Position numbers and translations under genes: made by a program. Source: Paraburkholderia silviterrae (GTDB lineage Bacteria > Pseudomonadota > Gammaproteobacteria > Burkholderiales > Burkholderiaceae). From it: a stretch of DNA of 64,000 nucleotides. Positions 27,784 to 36,608 of this stretch are shown one piece after another. The DNA lies in contig NZ_SMRP01000001.1 of the NCBI RefSeq assembly GCF_004353915.1, positions 857,472 to 921,471 on the forward strand, given 5' to 3'. Numbering within the stretch: position 1 is the stretch's first letter; every line of letters starts with the position of its first letter. Under the pieces are notes generated by a model that made no database searches, was not told where the DNA came from, and saw only the letters and a program-made list of their open reading frames with translations.

Positions 27784-28193
27784 CAGTTGTTTCCTCGCTC
27801 TGGGTTGGAAAAGGTATGGACGAAGGTTACGGGAACCGCGACCATTTGAAAAATTGATTACGTTGATCGCCGGAATAAAGCGGGTCTATCGATCCCCATA
27901 GAAAATCCTGGAGGGGCCTTCGAAGCCCGCCAGCACGGCGTTGCGCGCCCGCGTCAAGCGGCCCGAGCAACCCTCGGGGCGGTGAGCATACAACGAAATT
28001 GCGACATTGCGCCTCATGTGCCCGATGCGCGAATGCTTCATGGCCGTGCATTCGCGCGCCTTGCCGGCCGCACCTTGCCGGCCGCACCTGCTCAGCCTCA
28101 GCGCCAGTCGGCCGGCCGCGCCGGCAGTCTCCTAGATGCGGGCACAACCGCCGAATTTCAAGACCTGCGCACACATCCCGCAGACTGTCCGCA
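27784..28193. promoter_or_regulatory. ahpC upstream region with possible OxyR site
   Basis: 410 bp without a gene, between ahpC and a lysR gene. At 27875-27901, read on the plus strand, are ATAA-N7-CTAT-N8-ATAG, three of the four half-sites of the OxyR pattern (ATAG-N7-CTAT repeats), with one mismatch and one spacing error. ahpC is a standard OxyR target. This is a tentative match by eye. Confidence 0.35.
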
Positions 28194-29102
28194 TCAAAGC
28201 GCACCACCGCGCGCGGTTGCCGCACGGGCAGTCAAGCGCTCGCGCAGAAATTGCGTGAACGCGCGTATGGTCACGGAAGCTTCACGATGCTGCGGATACA
28301 GCGCGTGCAGCGCGTTGGGCGGGGGAATGTACGGCTCGAGCACCTCGACCAGCAGCCCCGCATCCACCGATCCCGCCACGATGAAGTCGGGCAGATAGCA
28401 GATGCCGAGGCCCGCCACGGCCGCATCGCGGAGCACCTCGCCGTTGTTGGCCCGCAGCGGCCCGTGCACCTCGAACGGCGTGCGCACCCCGTCGATCATG
28501 AACTCCCACGCGGCGCGCCCCTGCTGCCCGTATGGCAGGCAGGCGTGCTGCGCGAGGTCGTCAGGCGTTTGCGGCGCGCGGTGGCGGCGCCGGTAGCCCG
28601 GGCTGCAGCAAGGGATCATGCGCACATCGATGAGCTTCTGGGCGATCAGCGTGGAATCCGCGAGCCGCCCGATGCGCAGCGCCATGTCGAAGCCTTCTCC
28701 GATCACGTCGACGTTGCGGTCGCTCAGATCCATGTCGAAGTGCACGTCGGGATGCGCGCGCAGGAATTCGGCAACGAGCGGCGAGAGATGCGCCATGCCG
28801 AACGACATCGGCGCGCTCACCTTGAGCAGGCCGCGCGGCTCCGAGCGCCGGGCCGACATGGCCTGCTCCGTGTCGGCCACATCGGCGAGGATGCGCCTGG
28901 CGCGCTCGTAGAACTCCTGGCCGAGATCCGTCACGGCCAGCTTGCGCGTATTGCGCACGAGCAGGCGCGCGCCAAGGTCGGCTTCCAGCGCGGCCACGCG
29001 GCGGCTCACGAACTGCTTCGAAAGCCGCAGGCGGTTGGCCGCCGCCGTGAAACTGCCCGCGTCCACGGTGTTCACGAAGATTCGCATGTCGTCGAGTTGC
29101 AT
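28194..29102 (-). CDS. LysR-family regulator divergent from pirin gene
   Basis: 302 aa. The winged helix-turn-helix is at residues 1-60 (MRIFVNTVDAGSFTAAANRL, SKQFVSRRVAALEADLGARL), with an effector domain of the AaeR/DsdC-like subgroup common in Burkholderia (LLKVSAPMSFGMAHLSPLVA). The gene faces away from the pirin and doxX genes with 156 bp between starts, so it is their likely regulator, perhaps responding to a redox-active or aromatic compound. Confidence 0.9.
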   Translation of the reverse strand: MQLDDMRIFVNTVDAGSFTAAANRLRLSKQFVSRRVAALEADLGARLLVRNTRKLAVTDLGQEFYERARRILADVADTEQAMSARRSEPRGLLKVSAPMSFGMAHLSPLVAEFLRAHPDVHFDMDLSDRNVDVIGEGFDMALRIGRLADSTLIAQKLIDVRMIPCCSPGYRRRHRAPQTPDDLAQHACLPYGQQGRAAWEFMIDGVRTPFEVHGPLRANNGEVLRDAAVAGLGICYLPDFIVAGSVDAGLLVEVLEPYIPPPNALHALYPQHREASVTIRAFTQFLRERLTARAATARGGAL

Positions 29103-29258
29103 GGTTATTGTCTACTCATATATGACAGTGAGTCGTATTTTACGACGCTTCATCTCATGCTGGTTGACCTAAACTGACGTTCATCGCAGCAGGATATTGA
29201 TCAACCGGCCTGGAGCAAGACGCCTCGGCGCCCACTCCGGCCAACAGGAGAAACGAAC

Positions 29259-29984
29259 ATGATCGAACTTCGCAAGGCAGATCAACGCGGCCGTGCCGAA
29301 CATGGCTGGCTCAGCTCGCGCCACACGTTTTCGTTTGCCAACTACTACGATGCGCAGCAGACCGGCTTCTCGGACCTGCTCGTGATCAACGACGACCGCG
29401 TCGCCCCGGCGCGCGGCTTCGGCAAGCACCCGCACCGCGACATGGAAATCTTCTCGTACGTGCTGGAAGGCGCGCTCGAGCACAAGGACTCGATGGGCAC
29501 CGGCTCGGTGATCGTCCCCGGCGATGTGCAGCTGATGAGTGCCGGCACGGGCGTCGCGCACAGCGAGTTCAACCACTCGGCCGAACAGCCGGTGCACTTC
29601 CTGCAGATCTGGATTGCGCCGAACGTGAAGGGCGCGCAGCCGCGCTATCTGCAGAAGAATATTCCGGGCGAGGAAAAGCGCGGCAAGCTGCGCCTGATCC
29701 TCTCGCCGGACGGCGCCGCCGAGTCGCTCGAGCTGCGCCAGGACGCGCGGGTCTACGCGGGTCTCTTCGACGGCGCGGAAAGCGCGAAGGTCGAGATCGG
29801 CGCCGATCGCTACGCCTACGTGCACGTGGCGCGCGGCAGCGTGAAGGTCAACGGCCTGGAGCTGGGCGAAGGCGACGGCGCGCGCATCCGCTCGGAGCGC
29901 GAGCTGACCTTCACCGACGGACACGATGCCGAGGTGTTGGTGTTCGATCTGCGTAATATCGAGGTGTCGGAGCTCTGGTCGTAA
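29259..29984 (+). CDS. Pirin family protein (YhhW-like)
   Basis: 241 aa, a bicupin. The metal ligands are in GFGKHPHRDMEIFSYVLEGA (two His) and AGTGVAHSEFNHS (His and Glu), the complete set. E. coli YhhW of this family has quercetin 2,3-dioxygenase activity in vitro. AGGAGA precedes ATG 29259. doxX follows 133 bp downstream, and LysR-pirin-DoxX is a recurrent grouping in this family of bacteria, suggesting a response to quinones or oxidants. Confidence 0.93.
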   Translation: MIELRKADQRGRAEHGWLSSRHTFSFANYYDAQQTGFSDLLVINDDRVAPARGFGKHPHRDMEIFSYVLEGALEHKDSMGTGSVIVPGDVQLMSAGTGVAHSEFNHSAEQPVHFLQIWIAPNVKGAQPRYLQKNIPGEEKRGKLRLILSPDGAAESLELRQDARVYAGLFDGAESAKVEIGADRYAYVHVARGSVKVNGLELGEGDGARIRSERELTFTDGHDAEVLVFDLRNIEVSELWS

Positions 29985-30117
29985 CCGAGGCCCTGGCGTC
30001 AGCCTTTCATTCGACTGGCGCCGGCGGCCCGACGCGGTCCCGCAAACCAGCGGGCCGCGCCGCCGACAGGCGCAACAAAGCAAACAAACGACTTAAACGA
30101 CACATTGGAGAAATAAC

Positions 30118-30531
30118 ATGCGATACAACCTCTTCGGCCAAGGCAACGACGCCGCCCTGCTCGTCTCGCGCATCCTGCTGGTCACCCTGTTCGTGATCTT
30201 CGGCTGGTCCAAGCTCACCGGATTTTCCGGCACCGTCGACTACATGACGCACGCGGGCGCGCCCATGCCCATGATCTCTGCCGTCATTGCCGTCGTCATG
30301 GAATTCGTGGTGGGCATTCTGCTCCTCGTTGGCTTCTATACGCGTCCGCTCGCAGTGCTGCTCGCGATCTACACCATCGCCACCGCGCTCATCGGCCACC
30401 GCTTCTGGACCATGACGGGCATGGATCAGTACATGAACATGATCAACTTCTACAAGAACGTCAGCATCGCGGGCGGCCTGATCGCGCTCGCCGTGACGGG
30501 TCCGGGCAAGTTCTCGATCGACAGGAAGTAA
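30118..30531 (+). CDS. DoxX family membrane protein
   Basis: 137 aa with four membrane helices. ILLVTLFVIFGWSKLTGFSG is the family's first conserved block and VMEFVVGILLLVGFYTRPLA the second. DoxX proteins are inner-membrane proteins often linked to redox stress; the biochemical role of this subgroup is not established. TTGGAGAAATAAC precedes the ATG. It ends at a strong terminator at 30561. Confidence 0.92.
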   Translation: MRYNLFGQGNDAALLVSRILLVTLFVIFGWSKLTGFSGTVDYMTHAGAPMPMISAVIAVVMEFVVGILLLVGFYTRPLAVLLAIYTIATALIGHRFWTMTGMDQYMNMINFYKNVSIAGGLIALAVTGPGKFSIDRK

Positions 30532-30560
30532 CGCCGGCGCCGTAAAGGCGCGGTGCGGAA

Positions 30561-30595
30561 AAGCGCGATGGCCTGCAAGGCATCGCGCTTTTTTT
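30561..30595 (+). terminator. Rho-independent terminator after doxX
   Basis: A 10-bp stem AAGCGCGATG / CATCGCGCTT followed by a run of T, 29 bp past the doxX stop. Confidence 0.9.
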
Positions 30596-30818
30596 GCGTC
30601 TCCTGCCGGTCTCTTTGCAGCCTCTTTGCGCTCTCTTTGCGCCGTGCTGGCCGCCTTGCCTGGCATAGCCTGTGACGCATGGCCTATGCCGTATGTCCGA
30701 ATGTACTTCGATGCATGCGCATGCGAGGATCAGTCCAGATCCATACACGGTTCGCACGCGCTTCGCCTTGCACGCGCAGCGTCGAACCCAGGCATAGCCA
30801 GCACACGAGGAAACCTCC

Positions 30819-32183
30819 ATGCAAGACCGCCCAGGCGTGAACCAGGAGCGTGCGCAGCGCATCCTGGCACGCGAGCGCGACGCCTTTGTCGCCGCGCGCC
30901 CGAAATCGCAAAGCCTCTCCGCGCAAGCCGCGCAGCATCTGCTGTTCGGCGTGCCGCTGCACTGGATGAACGACTGGTCCACGCCGTTCTCGCTCTACGT
31001 GGATACGGCGCGCGGCGCCGCCTTCACCGACGTGGACGGTCACCGCTACATCGACCTCTGCCTCGGCGACACGGGCGCGATGTTCGGCCATGCGCCGCCC
31101 GCCGTCGCGCGGGCGCTCGCGCGCCAGGCGCAGCGCGGCTTCACGACGATGCTGCCGGGCGCCGACGCGGTGGCCGTGAGCGCGGCGCTCGCGCAGCGTT
31201 TCGGCCTGCCGTACTGGCAGTTCGCGATGACCGCGAGCGACGCCAACCGCTTCGCGCTGCGCTGGGCGCGCGCGGCCACCGGGCGCGACAAGATCGTCGT
31301 GTTCAACGGCTGCTATCACGGCACCGTGGACGACGTGTTCGTGGATCTCGTCGATGGCCGGCCCACTCAGCGCGCGAGCCTGCTCGGCCAGGTGCACGAC
31401 CTGCTGCCGCACACGCGCGTGGTGGAATTCAACGACCTCGATGCGCTCGCACGCGCGCTCGCCGACGGCGAGGTGGCGTGCGTGCTCGCCGAGCCCGCCA
31501 TGACCAATGTGGGCATGGTGCTGCCCGAACCCGGCTTCTGGCGCGAGGCGCAGGCGCTCATGAAGCGCCACGGCACGCTGCTGCTGATCGACGAAACCCA
31601 TACGATCAGCAGTGGCCCGCGCGGCTATGCGCGCGAGCACGGCATCGAGCCCGATCTCTTCGTGCTCGGCAAGCCCGTGGGCGGCGGCGTGCCGTGCGCG
31701 GTGTACGGCTTTTCCGCCGAGCTCGCCGCGCGTGCGCAGAAGGCGAAGCTCGATGCGCCGCCGGGCCACTCGGGCATCGGCACGACGCTCACGGCGAACG
31801 CGCTCTCGATGAGCGCGATGCGCGCGACGCTCGACGAAGTCATGACCGACGCTGCTTATGCGCATATGTTCGCGCTCGCCGAGCGCCTCGCGCAGGGCCT
31901 CTCCGCCACGATCGCGCGCCATGCGCTGCCGTGGTGCGTCACGCGCGTAGGGGCGCGCAGCGAGTTCCAGTTCTGCGCCACGCCGCCGCGCAACGGCAGC
32001 GAGGCGCGTGCGGCAATGGACGACGAACTCGAGCACATCATCCATCTGTATCTGCTCAACCGCGGCGTGCTCATCACGCCATTCCACAACATGATGCTCG
32101 TGTGCCCCGAGACGACTGAAGCCGACGTCGAACGCCTGATCGGCGCGTTCGACGCCTGTCTCGACGAGTTGTGCGCCCGATAA
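30819..32183 (+). CDS. Class III (PLP) aminotransferase
   Basis: 454 aa. The PLP lysine is K285 in FVLGKPVGGGVP, and the preceding LLIDETHTISSGPRG carries the Asp that holds the PLP ring nitrogen. N-terminal FTDVDGHRYIDLCLGDTGAMFGHA is typical of the glutamate-1-semialdehyde mutase-like and aspartate aminotransferase-like subgroup. The substrate cannot be assigned. GAGGAAACCTCC precedes the ATG. A FUSC-type membrane gene follows about 100 bp downstream. Confidence 0.9.
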   Translation: MQDRPGVNQERAQRILARERDAFVAARPKSQSLSAQAAQHLLFGVPLHWMNDWSTPFSLYVDTARGAAFTDVDGHRYIDLCLGDTGAMFGHAPPAVARALARQAQRGFTTMLPGADAVAVSAALAQRFGLPYWQFAMTASDANRFALRWARAATGRDKIVVFNGCYHGTVDDVFVDLVDGRPTQRASLLGQVHDLLPHTRVVEFNDLDALARALADGEVACVLAEPAMTNVGMVLPEPGFWREAQALMKRHGTLLLIDETHTISSGPRGYAREHGIEPDLFVLGKPVGGGVPCAVYGFSAELAARAQKAKLDAPPGHSGIGTTLTANALSMSAMRATLDEVMTDAAYAHMFALAERLAQGLSATIARHALPWCVTRVGARSEFQFCATPPRNGSEARAAMDDELEHIIHLYLLNRGVLITPFHNMMLVCPETTEADVERLIGAFDACLDELCAR

Positions 32184-32285
32184 ATAGAATCGGGCTGTAA
32201 CGGCATGCGGAATTGCTATGCTTGACGGCCAGGCGGCGCGGCGCCCGGCCGCCTTTCCATTTCGCCTTCAAGCCGATCACAGCCG

Positions 32286-32843
32286 ATGCACGACCCGCAA
32301 GAAAACCTCTTCGCCTATCTCACCTCGCTGCAGCAGTCCGCACTGAGTGCGCTCAAGCTCCTGCCGCTCAAGAGCCGCGCCGCGCAGGGCGCGCTGATGG
32401 CGCTGCGCGCCGTCTGCGGCGCGGGCCTCGCCTATAGCATCGGCCGCGCGCTGCACACCGAGCAGGCGTTCTGGGCGGCGATCACGGCCATCGCCGTCAC
32501 GCAGCACGATTACGCCGATACGCTCACGCAGTCGCGCGACCAGTTCATCGGCGCGATCGCGGGCGGCATCGTGGGCTTTGCGGCGGCCACGCTCGGGCCG
32601 GAGAACATGGCCGCATACCTCGTGGCGGTAGCCGTGGTGATCGTCGCGTGCTGGTGCCTGCGCGTGAGCACCGCCGCGCGGCTTGGCGCGATCACCACCA
32701 CCATCGTGCTGCTCGTGCCCAGCCACGGCCCCGTGTGGGGCGTGGCGCTCTTTCGCGTGGCGGAGGTGGCCATCGGCATGGCCTGCGCGCTGCCCGTGTG
32801 CTGGGGGTTTTCGTATCTCGAGCGGCGGTGGCTGCGTGTTTAG
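32286..32843 (+). CDS. FUSC family (aromatic acid exporter-like) membrane protein
   Basis: 185 aa. About five to six membrane helices, with AFWAAITAIAVTQHDYADTL and SRDQFIGAIAGGIVGFAAAT as the family's conserved first half. Full AaeB-type exporters are about 650 aa with a duplicated membrane half, so this is the short single-domain type. The function is unknown; efflux of aromatic acids is only suggested by the family name. Confidence 0.82.
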   Translation: MHDPQENLFAYLTSLQQSALSALKLLPLKSRAAQGALMALRAVCGAGLAYSIGRALHTEQAFWAAITAIAVTQHDYADTLTQSRDQFIGAIAGGIVGFAAATLGPENMAAYLVAVAVVIVACWCLRVSTAARLGAITTTIVLLVPSHGPVWGVALFRVAEVAIGMACALPVCWGFSYLERRWLRV

Positions 32844-32924
32844 GCGATCAATGGGGGTAAGAATCTGCGCTATCATCGTATCCAGTACGCACTTCGAATG
32901 ACTGCCACCCGACGAGAGATCACC

Positions 32925-33215
32925 GTGAGACCCTCCGCTGCCCTGAATGCGCATCGCACCGAAATCCGCGAAATCGTCAAGGCCAATAGGGCAATGAACC
33001 CGCGCGTGTTCGGTTCGGTGGCGCTCGGCGACGATAAGGACGGCAGCGACCTGGATATTCTGGTCGACCCGACACCGGAAACGTCGTTGCTCGATATTGG
33101 CATCATCCAGGACACCTTGGCCCAGTTGCTCGGCGTGGAAGTAGACGTATTGACGCCCAAGGCGTTACCCGAATCCTTCCGGGAGACCGTCATTGCCGAA
33201 GCGGTACCCGTATGA
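32925..33215 (+). CDS. mntA: MntA-like nucleotidyltransferase antitoxin
   Basis: 96 aa from a GTG at 32925. The minimal nucleotidyltransferase motif GSX10DXD is complete (S31, D42, D44 in VFGSVALGDDKDGSDLDILV). This start is preferred over ATG 32898 because the family begins MRPSxAL; GAGAG lies seven bases upstream. In MNT/HEPN modules the MntA partner adds AMP to the toxin's Tyr and silences it. It overlaps hepT by ATGA. Confidence 0.9.
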   Translation: MRPSAALNAHRTEIREIVKANRAMNPRVFGSVALGDDKDGSDLDILVDPTPETSLLDIGIIQDTLAQLLGVEVDVLTPKALPESFRETVIAEAVPV

Positions 33216-33580
33216 GTCGCGACAAACTCCGTCTGCCCGAATATCTGCAACACATTCTCGATGCCATCGCTCGCATTAGTCGATACACCGCCGGTATGGA
33301 CAAACAGGCATTCGAATCCGACGAATTGGTGCGCGACGCCGTTATCCGAAATATCGAAATCGTCGGCGAAGCAAGCTACAACATCCGCAAACATCATCCC
33401 GATTTCGTCGGCGCACATGCGAATCTCCCTTGGGGTGGTGCATATGGGATGCGCAATGCACTGGCCCATGGCTACTACGCCGTCGATCTCGATGTTGTCT
33501 GGAATACACTGCTGAACGATCTTCCTACGCTCGCACGCGACGTCCAAGAATTGCTCGACGAGCTCGTTCGCCGGGGTTGA
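33212..33580 (+). CDS. hepT: HepT-like HEPN ribonuclease toxin (DUF86)
   Basis: 122 aa. The HEPN catalytic motif RX4HXY is complete: R81, H86, Y88 in MRNALAHGYY. The rest (DELVRDAVIRNIEIVGEASY; NIRKHHPDFVGAHANLPWGG) is typical. It should be an RNase, neutralised by AMPylation of Y88 by the upstream MntA. Both genes are intact and coupled. Confidence 0.93.
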   Translation: MSRDKLRLPEYLQHILDAIARISRYTAGMDKQAFESDELVRDAVIRNIEIVGEASYNIRKHHPDFVGAHANLPWGGAYGMRNALAHGYYAVDLDVVWNTLLNDLPTLARDVQELLDELVRRG

Positions 33581-33860
33581 CCGCGTGCTATAGGGGCGCC
33601 TCTAATGGCCGCCGCACCCTTCCGCTCTCAACCCTCGCGAAATAATCCATCTCCCAACGCTGTGCAATAAATGGCGCATTAGCGGCGATAATCAGGGCCG
33701 CCGTGCGCAATGCTTCCACGAGCCGCGCGCCCGCCTATTTGGGTGCGGCCAGTGGGCGCGGTTAGCGCCGAATCGCCCCGTGGATGCGAAAAACGTGCGA
33801 AACTCGTCGCCCCGCGCCGTTTCGGGCGCAAGCAACGCATCGCACACCCATCGCACGCAA

Positions 33861-33995
33861 ATGAACACGAACCGCCAATCCGTCCCCGCCACCCCGAACG
33901 CCCCCGCGCGCAAGTCCATCTCGCTTCTGCAGATGCTCGCGCTAATCGCCTTCGGCGGCATCGCGGCCTCGCTGCTGCTCAGACAGTTCGTCTGA
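33861..33995 (+). CDS. Possible 44-aa single-span membrane protein
   Basis: From ATG 33861 the frame encodes a 20-residue polar start and then a membrane helix, ISLLQMLALIAFGGIAASLL followed by LRQFV. No clear ribosome-binding site is seen and I recognise no family. The clean boundary between polar and hydrophobic parts and the stop right after the helix make it plausible. It ends 43 bp before the rubredoxin gene. Confidence 0.4.
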   Translation: MNTNRQSVPATPNAPARKSISLLQMLALIAFGGIAASLLLRQFV

Positions 33996-34038
33996 GCGCC
34001 GCGCCGCACGGGACGCCCGCTCTACCCCGTTTTCGCTT

Positions 34039-34467
34039 ATGTACAAGAAAGGCGTCGCCCTCGAAATCCAGTTCTCACCCGAGCGCCTGAACGACGGCGC
34101 AGGCGATCCCTACTGGATCGACCTCACCGCCGAAGAAGCCGCCGCACTGCTCGAAACGCTGCAAACGAAGCTCGCCGCACGCGAGAGCACCTCGGCGCCG
34201 CTCGTCGTGGCGCTCGACACGCCGCGCGAGCCGTCCGCCGCCGATGGCACGGCGCCCGCCGCCGCTGCAAGCCCGGCAATCTCCGCCCCCGCCGACCATG
34301 GCCTCAAGCAATGGGTCTGCGTGATCTGCGGCTGGGTGTACGACGAAGCGGCCGGCGCCCCCGACGACGGCCTCGCACCCGGCACGCGCTGGGCCGACGT
34401 GCCCGACGACTGGCGCTGCCCGCTGTGCGACGTGGGCAAGGAAGATTTTGCGCTGGTCGAGTTCTAA
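34039..34467 (+). CDS. Rubredoxin with an N-terminal extension
   Basis: 142 aa. The C-terminal 52 residues are a complete rubredoxin: iron ligands C94 and C97 in WVCVICGWVYDE and C127 and C130 in WRCPLCDVGKEDF, with the usual DGLAPGTRWADVPDDW between. Stand-alone rubredoxins are about 55 aa, so the first 85 residues are extra: an acidic helical part (WIDLTAEEAAALLETLQTKL) and an Ala/Pro-rich linker. It should be a one-electron carrier; the extension may dock it to a partner. No alkane hydroxylase or other obvious partner is adjacent. Confidence 0.88.
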   Translation: MYKKGVALEIQFSPERLNDGAGDPYWIDLTAEEAAALLETLQTKLAARESTSAPLVVALDTPREPSAADGTAPAAAASPAISAPADHGLKQWVCVICGWVYDEAAGAPDDGLAPGTRWADVPDDWRCPLCDVGKEDFALVEF

Positions 34468-34479
34468 CGCGTGTGCCTC

Positions 34480-34507
34480 GCATGAGCGCCTGAATGCGTG
34501 CTCATGC
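34480..34507. other. Hairpin between convergent rubredoxin and luxR genes
   Basis: GCATGAGC (34480-34487) pairs perfectly with GCTCATGC (34500-34507). No T run follows, so its role as terminator is doubtful. Confidence 0.4.
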
Positions 34508-34544
34508 ACGCACACATCATGCGCTCACCCATTCACGCCCTGCC

Positions 34545-35408
34545 CTACGCCCCTTCGCGCCCGTTCTGCTCGTAGAAAAGCGCAAATAGTTCAGACTGCG
34601 AACTAACGCCGAGCTTCGCGTAAATGTGCTTCTTGTGCGCACGCACGGTCTCGAACGAGATTTGGAGCCGCTCGGCAATCGCGCGCGTCGAAAAACCGGA
34701 AAGACTCTGGCGCACCACCTCGATCTCGCGCGCCGTGAGCGCCGTGCGGCCGCTTTGCCGCGCCACCGCTTCGAAGCGGCTCGCGTAATCCACGTCGCGT
34801 GCGCCAGGCGCGGCCTCGCTCGCCGCGACGGCCTCCGACTGCGGCATACCCGCATCCGCTTCTGCCGCTTGCGGCGCGGTGAGCGGCTCATAGGGCAGCC
34901 GCTGCCGCAACAACGCCATCACCCATGGCGCGAACATCGCGAACATCGCAATGTCGCGCTCCGTGTAATGGTGCTTTGCACCGAGCGAGATAATCAGCGT
35001 GCGGCGCGCATCGAGCGGGTGATTGAACTGCACCTCGTCGCCGATGATGTTGCTCTTGAAATAGCGCTGGTAGTAGTCCGTCATGCGGAAGTTGTCGGGC
35101 GCGACTTCGGCGAGCGTGACGAGCCCCGCGCGCGGCCTTTCGCATGCGTTGATATAGAACGGATCGAGCTGGTACATCCCCTCCAGATACGCGCGGAACA
35201 AGAGATCCACGGTGCCGTCGGGCATCGGTGACTCGGCGCAGACCAGCGGCGCGCGATCGCGTATGAAGACGAGCGCGACCCAGTTGTCGAAGGCGATAAA
35301 CCGCTCGATCACGCGCGTCATGCGGGTCCAGAAGTCGGGGCCGTCGAGGGCGTCGATGAGCGTCGCGATATGGTGATGGAATGCGCGGTCCTGCCAGTCG
35401 GGTTCCAT
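34545..35408 (-). CDS. LuxR-family transcriptional regulator
   Basis: 287 aa. The C-terminal helix-turn-helix is at about 215-275 (TALTAREIEVVRQSLSGFST, then RAIAERLQISFETVRAHKKH). The N-terminal 180 residues are an unassigned sensory domain with many aromatic residues and do not look like an acyl-homoserine-lactone domain by eye. GGAGG precedes ATG 35408. It is divergent from the nitrilase-like gene, and a palindromic site (35421-35433) sits just upstream, so it probably controls the nitrilase-permease pair. Confidence 0.88.
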   Translation of the reverse strand: MEPDWQDRAFHHHIATLIDALDGPDFWTRMTRVIERFIAFDNWVALVFIRDRAPLVCAESPMPDGTVDLLFRAYLEGMYQLDPFYINACERPRAGLVTLAEVAPDNFRMTDYYQRYFKSNIIGDEVQFNHPLDARRTLIISLGAKHHYTERDIAMFAMFAPWVMALLRQRLPYEPLTAPQAAEADAGMPQSEAVAASEAAPGARDVDYASRFEAVARQSGRTALTAREIEVVRQSLSGFSTRAIAERLQISFETVRAHKKHIYAKLGVSSQSELFALFYEQNGREGA

Positions 35409-35420
35409 CGTTCCTCCGGT

Positions 35421-35440
35421 CAGGGTAACCCTGCAGGGTA
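35421..35440. promoter_or_regulatory. Operator candidate between luxR and nitrilase genes
   Basis: CAGGGTAACCCTG is a perfect palindrome (35421-35433) followed at once by another CAGGGTA (35434-35440), giving three half-sites 13 bp before the luxR start. Confidence 0.6.
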
Positions 35441-35585
35441 ATTTCTATCCAAAAATAACGTGGTGATAATAGCCGCTCCTGAAGCTTGCGCGGCCAATTA
35501 TCCAGACCGGCTGCCCGCGAGCCCGAAAAATCGAGGCCCATGGAACCCGCACAAAGCGCCATGGGACCGGAGCACGGAGACAAGC

Positions 35586-36419
35586 ATGCAACTCGAACTC
35601 GCGCAGATCCCTCTCGTTGACGGCGTCGTCGCGCCCAACCTCGCGCGCACGCTCGACGCGATCGGCAAGCGCCGTGCGGGCACCGACCTGATGGTGTTCC
35701 CCGAAGCCACGCTCACCGGCTTTCCCACGCGCGAGACCGTGCGCGACGTGGCCGAAACGCTCTCTGGCCCCTCGCTCAGCGCCGTGCGCGATGCCGCGCG
35801 CCACGCCAATGTGGCCGTGGCGGTGGGCCTGGCCGAGCGCGACGGCCAGACTTTCTACAATACGACAGTCCTGATCGACGAGCGCGGCGAAATTGCGCTG
35901 CGCTATCGCAAGACCCACCTGTGGGCGACCGACGTAGGCGTGTTCACGCCCGGCGAGCGCTTCGAGGTCTGCGAATTCAAGGGCATGACCGTCGGCCTCC
36001 TGATCTGCTACGACATCGAGTTTCCCGAGACCGCGCGTGCGCTCGGCATGCTCGGCGCCGAGATGATGGTCGTCACGAACGGCAACATGGATCCGTTCGG
36101 CCCCGTGCATCGCCGCGCCATTGTCGCGCGCGCGATGGAGAACCAGGCGTTCGCGGCGCTCGTGAACCGCACGGGCGACGGCGACGACAACCTCACGTTC
36201 CCCGGCGAATCCGCACTGATCAGCCCGTTCGGCGACGTGCTGGCCGAGCTCAAGAACGAAGACGCGGTCCTGCCCGTCACGGTGGACCGCGCGCTGCTCG
36301 CGCAAAGCCGCGAGCACTACAGCTATGTGCACGACGCCCGCATCGCGCTGAATCTCGCCGACGAAAACAACGCGCAAGGGCGCCGCACGCTCAACATCCG
36401 CCCCCGCACTACCCGCTAA
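35586..36419 (+). CDS. Carbon-nitrogen hydrolase (nitrilase superfamily)
   Basis: 277 aa. The catalytic triad is complete: E40 in VFPEATLTGF, K109 in YRKTHLW and C141 in LLICYDIEFPE. The family hydrolyses amides, carbamoyl compounds or nitriles. The ATG at 35586 has GGAG upstream; longer in-frame starts do not fit the family. The downstream amino-acid permease and divergent LuxR regulator suggest use of an imported amide or amine; the substrate is unknown. Confidence 0.92.
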   Translation: MQLELAQIPLVDGVVAPNLARTLDAIGKRRAGTDLMVFPEATLTGFPTRETVRDVAETLSGPSLSAVRDAARHANVAVAVGLAERDGQTFYNTTVLIDERGEIALRYRKTHLWATDVGVFTPGERFEVCEFKGMTVGLLICYDIEFPETARALGMLGAEMMVVTNGNMDPFGPVHRRAIVARAMENQAFAALVNRTGDGDDNLTFPGESALISPFGDVLAELKNEDAVLPVTVDRALLAQSREHYSYVHDARIALNLADENNAQGRRTLNIRPRTTR

Positions 36420-36608
36420 ATCGGCGACGCAGCTCTCTCGAGGGCTGCGCTCGCGGTAATAACAATAAACGATTGACGCTCACGAGGCGCGCGCTGCCCT
36501 GCTGCTGGGGCCGCACGCTTGCGTGCGGGCTTCGCACGACCACGCCTCAAGGCAGGTCTTAAAAACCCGCGCAGACAAAACCCGCAGTACTCTGGAGACA
36601 ACTGCATC

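Noticed and set aside
36511..36528. GC hairpin between nitrilase and permease genes as a terminator
   Set aside because: The loop is very small and no T run follows; the two genes are still likely to be co-transcribed.
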